A stretch of DNA of 41,201 nucleotides, from contig CAJWZC010000027.1 in assembly GCA_913049915.1 (NCBI GenBank), forward strand, positions 1 to 41,201. The letters run 5' to 3'. This DNA comes from an uncultured Colwellia sp. Lineage in GTDB: Bacteria > Pseudomonadota > Gammaproteobacteria > Enterobacterales > Alteromonadaceae. The position numbers were made by a program, and so were the translations under genes. The notes under the pieces were generated by a model. The model was not told where the DNA came from. It made no database searches and was given only the letters and a program-made list of their open reading frames with translations. Numbering within the stretch: position 1 is the stretch's first letter; each line of letters starts with the position of its first letter. Below are positions 34,667 through 41,201 of this stretch, piece by piece.

Positions 34667-37123
34667 ATGAAAAAATTTAAAAAACTACTCTTTAGCTTTC
34701 TACTTATTAGTTTATTAGTTATAGCAACAGCATCAACTTGGCTTTACAGTAAAGTTGATAGCGCTCTGCCAATACTCGATGGAAAAAAAACAGTTTTTGG
34801 CTTAAAAAAATCAGCAATCATTGAGCGAGATGAGCAAGGTATAGCGACAATAAAGGCCCAAAACAGAAATGACATTGCCGTTGCTTTAGGTTTTGTTCAT
34901 GCGCAAGAAAGATTCTTTCAAATGGATTTACTAAGACGCAATTCTGCTGGTGAGTTAGCAAGTTTATTTGGTCCTCTAGCCCTAGATTATGATAAATCTA
35001 TTCGTAGACATCGCTTTCGAGACAGAGCAAGAGTTATAGTTGCTCAACTACCTCAAAAGCAACTTGAATTAATTAAAGCGTATACTAGAGGAGTCAACCA
35101 AGGACTAAAATACTTAAACTCATCCCCGTTTGAGTACCTCCTTCTTCAACAGGAACCTGTGCAATGGAGTGAAGAAGATTCAGTTCTAACAATTTTTAGT
35201 ATGTACATAGACCTTCAATATCATGATGGTAGACGCGAGCGTACCTTAGGTTTAATGAAAGCTGTTTTATCTAGTGACGTTTACGCATTTTTAGATCCAA
35301 AAGGTAGTATCTGGGATGCTGCTATAGATGACAGTCATTATCCTCAAGCGTCTATGCCTTTAAATGTCTGGCCCTCAGTATCTAGCTTAAATACAGAAGC
35401 TAAAGATAACAGCTATAGTAAAGCGACCGCATTAGTTGATAGTAATGAAAATAAATATCAAGGTGATCATTTACCCGGCTCTAATAGTTGGGCTGTATCA
35501 GGAGCTTTAACGACTACCGGTAGCGCAATAATAGCTAATGATATGCACCTTGGCATTCGTGTACCTAATACTTGGTTTCGCGCTTCTTTTGAATATCCAC
35601 AGTCCCAAACTAATAATTCAGAAACAGTAGGCTCGAACACAGCAATAGAACAAATTAAAGTAACTGGCGCCACCTTGCCAGGTACTCCCAATATGGTAAT
35701 AGGTAGTAATGGTAATATAGCTTGGGGTTTTACCAACAGTTTAGGCGATTATAGTGATGTTATTTTATTGACCACTAATACTGATAACAGTCAATATTTA
35801 ACACCTGCAGGCTTTAAAGATTTCATCCGTCACAAACAAGTGATCGCGATAAAGGATCAAAAAGCACAAGAAATTACCGTTACAGATACCATTTGGGGCC
35901 CTGTTATTGGTAAAAACCATCAAGGAAAATTACTTGCCTATAGATGGGTCGCACATGATAAAGAGGCAGTTAATGGAACTGCTGTCGAGTTAGAACAAGC
36001 AAGAACAGTCGAACAGGCTTTTGATATTGCCGCTCGCTCAGGTATTCCTTCTCAAAATATGCTGGTAGCGGATAAAAGTGGAGCTATTGGTTGGACAATT
36101 ATGGGACCAATCCCTGCCAAAAAAGGCGATATTGGTGAAACGCCACAATCATGGAGCTCAGGAGAAAACAGCTGGCAAGGTTATTTAACGCCAACACAAT
36201 ACCCGCAGATTAAGAACCCAGAAAATAAAAGATTATGGACAGCAAACTCTCGCGTTATTGGCGGTGATATGGTTAAAAAACTTGGTAATGGTGGCTATGC
36301 ATTAGGGGCTAGATCAAAGCAGATTAGAGATAATTTACTTGCTCTAGAAAACTTTAATGAACACTCTCTTCTTAAAATAGGCTTAGATGATGAAGCAGTG
36401 TTTTTACAACGCTGGCAGCAATTTATTCTTGATATAGTTTTAACCAAACAAGTTCTGGCACAAGAAGATAGTTTTGTACAAGTGCGTAGCCTATTAGAAA
36501 ATACCAAAGAATTAAGAGCAAGTGTAGACTCTGTCAGCTACCGTTTAGTGCGTAACTTTAGAATAAATCTAAGAGATAGTATCTTTTTGGATTTGCAAGA
36601 TAGTTTAATAAATATTGATAAGGCTTTTAATTTCAAAAGTATTCGCCATCAAATAGAAGTACCATTATGGCAATTAATTAATGAGCAACCAGAAAATTTT
36701 ATGGTGCTAGGTGAAAATAGCTGGCAGGATGTATTTACTAAAGCACTAGAGTTAACCATTTCAGATATGTCTATTGAGCAACCTTTAGAGTCTGCGACTT
36801 GGGGTCAACAAAATACATCTGAAATAAAACACCCATTAAGTAGTGCATTACCCTTGTTAAACTATTGGTTAGATATGCCTAGTAAGGCATTAGCAGGGGA
36901 TAGCTATATGCCGCGAGTACAAGGGAAAGCCTTTGGTGCGTCTGAACGTATGGTGGTATCACCTGGTTACGAAGAAAATGGTATCTTTCATATGCCAACT
37001 AGCCAATCAGGCCACCCTTGGAGCCCATATTATGGCATAGGGCATAGTGACTGGGAACAAGGTATAGCTTCTCCCTTTTTACCTGGTAAAACGCATTATA
37101 AGCTAACATTACTTAGCTATTAA
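34667..37123 (+). CDS. Penicillin acylase family (Ntn-hydrolase) protein
   Basis: Periplasmic N-terminal-nucleophile amidase of the penicillin G acylase/AHL acylase family; it hydrolyses acyl amides, possibly acyl-homoserine lactones, but the substrate cannot be predicted. From ATG 34667 it is 818 aa: signal/anchor (KLLFSFLLISLLVIATAS), alpha part (IERDEQGIATIKAQNRNDIAVALGFVHAQERFFQMDLLRR), a spacer, then the self-cleavage site LPG|SNSWAVSG with Ser272 as predicted nucleophile. The beta chain follows, with NDMHLGIRVPNTWF, GNIAWGFTNSLGD and PENKRLWTANSR. The length is normal. A TTG start at 34649 is possible but less likely. MAPEG protein gene 62 bp downstream. Confidence 0.92.
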   Translation: MKKFKKLLFSFLLISLLVIATASTWLYSKVDSALPILDGKKTVFGLKKSAIIERDEQGIATIKAQNRNDIAVALGFVHAQERFFQMDLLRRNSAGELASLFGPLALDYDKSIRRHRFRDRARVIVAQLPQKQLELIKAYTRGVNQGLKYLNSSPFEYLLLQQEPVQWSEEDSVLTIFSMYIDLQYHDGRRERTLGLMKAVLSSDVYAFLDPKGSIWDAAIDDSHYPQASMPLNVWPSVSSLNTEAKDNSYSKATALVDSNENKYQGDHLPGSNSWAVSGALTTTGSAIIANDMHLGIRVPNTWFRASFEYPQSQTNNSETVGSNTAIEQIKVTGATLPGTPNMVIGSNGNIAWGFTNSLGDYSDVILLTTNTDNSQYLTPAGFKDFIRHKQVIAIKDQKAQEITVTDTIWGPVIGKNHQGKLLAYRWVAHDKEAVNGTAVELEQARTVEQAFDIAARSGIPSQNMLVADKSGAIGWTIMGPIPAKKGDIGETPQSWSSGENSWQGYLTPTQYPQIKNPENKRLWTANSRVIGGDMVKKLGNGGYALGARSKQIRDNLLALENFNEHSLLKIGLDDEAVFLQRWQQFILDIVLTKQVLAQEDSFVQVRSLLENTKELRASVDSVSYRLVRNFRINLRDSIFLDLQDSLINIDKAFNFKSIRHQIEVPLWQLINEQPENFMVLGENSWQDVFTKALELTISDMSIEQPLESATWGQQNTSEIKHPLSSALPLLNYWLDMPSKALAGDSYMPRVQGKAFGASERMVVSPGYEENGIFHMPTSQSGHPWSPYYGIGHSDWEQGIASPFLPGKTHYKLTLLSY

Positions 37124-37185
37124 ATTAGACACTCTATAACTTAATAAAAAATCATTTAACTTACACAAAAAAATAAAGAGATAAC

Positions 37186-37572
37186 ATGACTATTTTAATT
37201 GTTTGCTTATTTTTAGCTCTGCTTTTACCAATACTAGCAAAAGGACCGGTAGCTTATGCTATGGCTAAACTTGGTGGCTATAATAATAACCACCCAAGGG
37301 AGCAACAAAGCAAGTTAACTGGATTTGGTGCACGTGCTTTAGCGGCACATCAAAATGCTTTTGAATCAGTCATTCTTTTTGCCCCTGCCATTATTTTAGC
37401 GCTGGCAACAGGTAATATCCAACAAGAAATAGTGGTATTGGCTGTTGTTCATGTTATTGCAAGATTGTTATATAATATCTTCTATTTGTTGGATATCAGT
37501 CCATTAAGGTCAATAGTATGGGTCATTGCCACCTTTTGTAGCTTTACCATAGTATTGCAATGCATTCCTTAA
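37186..37572 (+). CDS. MAPEG family membrane protein
   Basis: 128 aa with four predicted helices, of the MAPEG family (membrane-associated eicosanoid/glutathione metabolism). Seen: TILIVCLFLALLLPILAKG, the loop GGYNNNHPREQQSKLTGFGARALAAHQNAFE with the family Arg-Ala-x-x-A-H-x-N-x-x-E motif, LFAPAIILALATG, and ARLLYNIFYLLDISPLRSIVW. Bacterial members are often of unknown activity; some have glutathione transferase activity. ATG 37186 after AAAGAG. Possibly co-transcribed with the acylase gene. Confidence 0.88.
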   Translation: MTILIVCLFLALLLPILAKGPVAYAMAKLGGYNNNHPREQQSKLTGFGARALAAHQNAFESVILFAPAIILALATGNIQQEIVVLAVVHVIARLLYNIFYLLDISPLRSIVWVIATFCSFTIVLQCIP

Positions 37573-37608
37573 CGAATACTCCTAAACAAAAAACGTCTAA
37601 AGAAACAG

Positions 37609-37638
37609 TTGACACTATTTAGCTAAGCTAGCTAGAGT
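37609..37638 (+). promoter_or_regulatory. Likely pheA promoter
   Basis: Consensus -35 TTGACA (37609-37614) and a TAGAGT -10 (37633-37638) with 18-bp spacing, about 58 bp before the pheA start. No phenylalanine-rich leader peptide or attenuator is visible. Confidence 0.5.
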
Positions 37639-37695
37639 AACTATTAAAAGTGCCTAATCAAAGTACCTATCAATTAATAATAAAAAGGTTAACAA

Positions 37696-38871
37696 GTGAG
37701 CGAAAAGTTAGATTTAAATGAAATACGCCAAGAAATAACGCTTTTAGATCAAGATTTATTAGCTTTGTTTGCTAAACGTCGCGCGTTAACACTGATGGTG
37801 GCAAAGAGTAAAGTACAACAAATTCGTCCTATTCGCGATCAACAACGCGAACAAGAGCTGTTAATACGCTTAATCAAACACGGTAAAAGTTTAGGCTTAG
37901 ATGCTCACTATGTTACTAGTATATTCCAAACCATTATTGAAGATTCGGTATTAAATCAACAAGCATACTTACAGAGCTTAGCAAACCCTGATATTCAAGT
38001 GCCAACCGTTAGTGTCGCATTCTTAGGTGATAAAGGTTCATATAGTTATCTCGCCAGTCATCGATATTTTTCACGTCGAGCAGAGAAAATAATCGAATCA
38101 GGTTGTCAAAGTTTTTACGGTATATTACAGCAAGTAGAATCGGGTAAAGTTGATTACGGTATGCTACCAATCGAAAACACTAGCTCTGGTAGTATTAACG
38201 AAGTTTATGACTTACTTCAGCATACTAACCTATCAATCGTTGGTGAAATTACTCAGCCAATAGAGCATTGCCTGTTAACTTCGGTTAATACGAGCTTAGA
38301 TAAAATAAAAACTATTTATGCTCACGGACAGCCTTTTGCACAATGTAGTAATTTTTTAGATAAGCAAAATAATATTCGTATTGAATATTGCGATAGTACT
38401 GCTGATGCCATGGCAAAAGTAGCTGAATTACAAGACGATACTATAGCGGTAATAGGTAGCGAAGAAGGTGGCCAACTCTATCAGTTACATGCCTTAGAAC
38501 AATCTATTGCTAATCAAACGGAAAACCATTCACGCTTTATTTTAGTTGCTCGTAAAGCGGTTGACGTAGCAGAACAAATACCAGCTAAAACAGCTATCAT
38601 TTTGTCTACAGGACAAAAAGCGGGTGCATTAGTTGAATGCTTATTAGTACTCAAAGAAAAAGGTATTAACATGTGTAAGCTTGAGTCTCGCCCTATTCAA
38701 GGACGACCTTGGGAAGAAATGTTTTATATAGATGTAGAAGCAAACTTAAAGAGCTTTGCCTTACAAGAGGCTATTAACGACATTACCCCTCACACTAATT
38801 TCATTAAAATACTAGGCTGCTATCCAATTGAACATATCAGCCCTACAAGCGTTCCAAGTGCCGAACTATAA
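37696..38871 (+). CDS. pheA: Bifunctional chorismate mutase / prephenate dehydratase
   Basis: P protein of phenylalanine synthesis: chorismate to prephenate to phenylpyruvate. It is 391 aa (E. coli 386), with a GTG start and AAAAGG upstream. The N-terminal chorismate mutase helix is LDLNEIRQEITLLDQDLLALFAKRRAL (about 4-30). The dehydratase domain (about 105-285) contains FLGDKGSYSYLA, YGMLPIENTSSGSINEVYDLL and NHSRFILVAR. The C-terminal ACT domain contains GALVECLLVLKEKGINMCKLESRPIQGRPWE, whose ESRP motif binds the feedback inhibitor phenylalanine. Confidence 0.97.
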   Translation: MSEKLDLNEIRQEITLLDQDLLALFAKRRALTLMVAKSKVQQIRPIRDQQREQELLIRLIKHGKSLGLDAHYVTSIFQTIIEDSVLNQQAYLQSLANPDIQVPTVSVAFLGDKGSYSYLASHRYFSRRAEKIIESGCQSFYGILQQVESGKVDYGMLPIENTSSGSINEVYDLLQHTNLSIVGEITQPIEHCLLTSVNTSLDKIKTIYAHGQPFAQCSNFLDKQNNIRIEYCDSTADAMAKVAELQDDTIAVIGSEEGGQLYQLHALEQSIANQTENHSRFILVARKAVDVAEQIPAKTAIILSTGQKAGALVECLLVLKEKGINMCKLESRPIQGRPWEEMFYIDVEANLKSFALQEAINDITPHTNFIKILGCYPIEHISPTSVPSAEL

Positions 38872-39039
38872 TAGTTAAAGTGTGGTGAGATATTAGATAT
38901 ATATCTGATTATTATCAGGCTGCTACCAGATTGTTATCAGATCATAACAACAGAGTATGTAAATTTTCATATGGCAGCACACATAATAAAATGCTATAAA
39001 CTATAGTCTAATGTCCTTCGTTATGGTTTGGTTGGTAAA

Positions 39040-39666
39040 ATGCAGTACACAAACTTAAAAAATCAATTACATCAAAAAACTTCGCAAAAATCAGTAGGGC
39101 TTCAAAGCCCTACTCCTCGACATAATCTGACACAATTAAAACATAAAGTACTTGGTTTTACACTAATAGAAGTGCTGGTGACTATTGCTATAGCTGGTAT
39201 CGCCTTTTCAATTGCTATCCCAGGCTTAAATAGTTTTACCTTGCAAATGCGAGTAGATAACGAAGTTTCAGAAATTCAACGTTTATTAATGACCACTCGT
39301 AATGCTGCCATAAATTCTGGTGCCCAAGTATCATTATGTCCATTGGCTGCTGATGATACCTGTGCTGATAATAATAACTGGGCAGAAAGAATAGGAGTTA
39401 TCACTAATGATGGGTTGATTAAAGAAAGAGAAGCTATTAGCTACAATGACAAACTACAATTCCCCTCAAAGGTTGTAACTTATTCGCCCAGTGGTCAATT
39501 AGCAAATAACAGTGATGGAAGGTTCAGTTATTGCCCACAAGGCAACAATGAATATTCTCGAGCAGTTACTTTATCGCTATCTGGTCGAACATACCTTAGT
39601 GTTGACATTAACGGTGATGGTAGGGACCAAGATCGAAATAATAATAATAATATTAAATGTGATTAA
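39040..39666 (+). CDS. FimT/GspH-type pseudopilin
   Basis: Minor type IV pilin or type II secretion pseudopilin: prepilin peptidase site and helix GFTLIEVLVTIAIAGIAFSIAIPGL, followed by the GspH/FimT pattern RVDNEVSEIQRLLMTTRNAAINSGAQVSLCPL and SPSGQLANNSDGRFSYCP. It has 208 aa from ATG 39040. The leader before GFTLIE is about 42 residues, much longer than the usual 5-15, with no closer ATG, GTG or TTG; part of it is coded by a hairpin. The C-terminus carries five Asn from an (AAT) run. No other pilus gene is adjacent. Confidence 0.85.
   Translation: MQYTNLKNQLHQKTSQKSVGLQSPTPRHNLTQLKHKVLGFTLIEVLVTIAIAGIAFSIAIPGLNSFTLQMRVDNEVSEIQRLLMTTRNAAINSGAQVSLCPLAADDTCADNNNWAERIGVITNDGLIKEREAISYNDKLQFPSKVVTYSPSGQLANNSDGRFSYCPQGNNEYSRAVTLSLSGRTYLSVDINGDGRDQDRNNNNNIKCD
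39093..39114. repeat. Hairpin inside the pseudopilin leader
   Basis: Perfect 9-bp arms agtagggct / agccctact with a TCAA loop, lying in the coding region for the long leader (residues about 18-25). It resembles extragenic palindromes found elsewhere in such genomes. Confidence 0.6.
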
Positions 39667-39793
39667 GCCATTATTATTTTTGCTGTATTTCTTTAATAAT
39701 TTAAATGAGAAGTACAAACTATCGAGATCCTACAATAAATTCTGTGTAACTGCCTATCATTAATACCCATATAGGGTTTAGGATAGGTAGTCT

Positions 39794-40640
39794 ATTGATA
39801 AAAAAGAACTAGGAGTATTTGCTAAGCAAACAGCCAAAGATATTAAATCTTAGCAAAACTTAACCGACTTTCGTAAAATATCAACCAAGATAACCGTTGA
39901 AGCGGCCTTAAACGGTTATCTTGTAGAACATCTTGATTATGCACTTCGTGGCAATCCACCACTAATAATAGCCAAAATAGCTACTCCTCGAAGCCTGTTC
40001 GTACCGAAAATGAACAAGCTAACCTTAAAGTACTACACGATAAAGAAGGAAGTTTTGAGCCAACATAAATACCAAAGTACCAAACGCGATTTACGTCAAT
40101 AGACGGTAAAATATTATACTTGTACACTAAAGACATGACAACTCGAGGAAGACTTGATACGTTCAAAGAGAGGTATGATGTTGGTATTTCACCTGCGTTG
40201 ATATCTCGCATCACCAATACCCTGATAGAGCAAGTCATAGAGTGGCAAGCCTGACCTTTATATTCAGTTTATCCTATTGTTTATTTTGACTTTTTAGTCA
40301 TAAAAACCAGACAAAATAAACACGTAAACAATAAAGCTATCTATCTTGCTTTAGGGCTTAACACTGAAAGTCATAAAGAACTATTAGGCATACGAATATC
40401 GAGAACAAAGGGGCTAAATTCTAGTTAAACGTAATGACTAAGCTTCAAAACCTAGGCGTAAATGACATCCTAATTGCTTGCGTTGATAACCTTAAAGGTT
40501 TTCCTGAAGCAATTAATACAATATTCCTTCAAATCCAAGTTCAACTCTGTATTGTTCATATGGTGTGTAATTGGATGAAGTACCTGCCCTAGAAAAATTG
40601 TAAGGCAGTCACTACTGATTTAAAGCGAATATACCCATGA
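39794..40640 (+). pseudogene. IS256-family (mutator-type) transposase remnant
   Basis: A transposase in at least three frames with many stops. First IDKKELGVFAKQTAKDI, then KITVEAALNGYLVEHLDYAL; after a frame change HDKEGSFEPT, RFTSIDGKILYLYTKDMTTRG and ERYDVGISPALISRITNTL, the IS256 hallmark region, with IEWQ. Later NKAIYLALGLNTESHKELLG, VNDILIACVDNLKGFPEAI and VQLCIVHMVCN precede KAVTTDLKRIYP-stop at 40638-40640. The C-terminal quarter is absent and an IS630-type remnant begins 28 bp later. Terminal repeats were not recognised. Confidence 0.85.
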
Positions 40641-40668
40641 TTAATGAAGGTGCTTGATTTATACAATG

Positions 40669-41201
40669 ATGAGGATCATGATATCCCTCATCAAAAGTAT
40701 TAATCTGACCACCAAAGAAAAAATAGATCTTGAAGCACTTCACGACACAAGTCGTGATGGCCGTGTTCGAGATCGCATTAAAGCGGTCTTACTGCGCTTT
40801 GAAGGTTGGTAAACAACAATGATTGCTCAAGCATTACGACTTCATGAAACTACCATTTGTAGACATATTGAGATTATGTAAGTAAAAACAAGTTAGCTCC
40901 TAAAAAGCGTGCTCTCAGCCTTACTTGAGCCAAGCGCAAACGGATGATGTTGTTGCTCATATTATGCAAAATACTTAGCGCTATGCTTACGAAATAATTG
41001 AGTACATATGGAAAATTCATAAGATCCGTTTTTCTATTTCAGGTTTGAATAAGTGGCTCCATCAGCACAATTTTAGCTACAAGTCCCCTAAAGGTGTACC
41101 TCATAAATTTGATAAAGAAAAATAAGCTAATTTTATTGAGAAATACACCAAGTTAAAAACACAAGCTGTTGATGAGCCTATATTCTTTATTGATGCCATG
41201 C
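40669..41201 (+). pseudogene. IS630-family transposase remnant, runs off the window
   Basis: Starts near ATG 40669. NLTTKEKIDLEALHDTSRDGRVRDRIKAVLLRFEGW-stop, then MIAQALRLHETTICRHIE, is the IS630 N-terminal HTH. After stops and frame changes comes SGLNKWLHQHNFSYKSPKGVPHKFDKEK-stop, then NFIEKYTKLKTQAVDEPIFFIDAM, which reaches the first catalytic Asp of the DDE domain (FIDAM) as the window ends. The remaining DDE part, if any, is beyond 41201. Multiple in-frame TAA/TAG codons show that it is inactive. Confidence 0.85.

Noticed and set aside
37573..37695. pheL-type attenuator before pheA
   Set aside because: No short Phe-rich reading frame followed by a terminator was found.
39981..40238. Minus-strand reading frame of 85 codons
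   Set aside because: Shadow of the IS256-family remnant on the plus strand.
1..41201. CRISPR array, prophage, integron or tRNA genes
   Set aside because: No regularly spaced repeats, phage structural genes, integrase or tRNA cloverleaf was seen.

Overview
The window looks like chromosome from a cold-adapted marine gammaproteobacterium of the Alteromonadales, most like Colwellia. This is inferred from low G+C, Asn/Ser/Lys-rich proteins, E. coli/Shewanella-like gene order and many short palindromic repeats between genes. It mixes well-kept core metabolism with strongly decayed accessory stretches.

Layout. 1-8.2 kb (minus strand): ygfB-pepP-ubiH-ubiI-gcvT-gcvH-gcvP, the same order as in E. coli. 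It joins ubiquinone ring hydroxylation to the glycine cleavage system, and hairpin repeats fill its gaps. 8.2-9.6 kb: a nested-palindrome element, zapA, then the 6S RNA gene (ssrS), whose 3' end is duplicated in tandem. The usual next gene, ygfA/fau, is absent. 9.6-11.6 kb: an unrecognised gene and an MFS pseudogene. 11.9-17.5 kb (plus strand): murI (no ordinary start codon), metK behind a MetJ-type operator, then rsmE-gshB-yqgE-ruvX.

17.5-25.7 kb is a decay zone. Pseudogenes of an AEC permease, an M23 peptidase, a DUF4124 protein, a LysR regulator, a rhodanese and an RND/HlyD adaptor lie among intact genes: a DUF2982-like protein, an FMN reductase, lysA, a DsbA-fold protein and a two-cysteine ArsR regulator. 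The AEC and M23 genes are both cut off at one shared point, which looks like a deletion scar. The rhodanese, ArsR and adaptor genes look like the remains of one sulfide/persulfide-responsive detoxification locus of which only the regulator survives.

25.9-33.7 kb: a DUF481 protein, a MITE-like element, then aceA (isocitrate lyase) divergent from a LysR-lrgA-lrgB operon, followed by glcB (malate synthase G). Both glyoxylate-shunt enzymes thus flank a LysR/LrgAB unit. LrgAB relatives transport pyruvate, or glycolate/glycerate in plants, so this may be one C2/C3-acid module. I regard it as the most interesting functional hypothesis here.

34-41.2 kb: a small secreted unknown, a penicillin-acylase-family hydrolase, a MAPEG protein, pheA, a lone FimT/GspH pseudopilin with an odd long leader, and broken IS256- and IS630-family transposase genes running off the right edge. 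I saw no tRNA, rRNA, CRISPR array or prophage.
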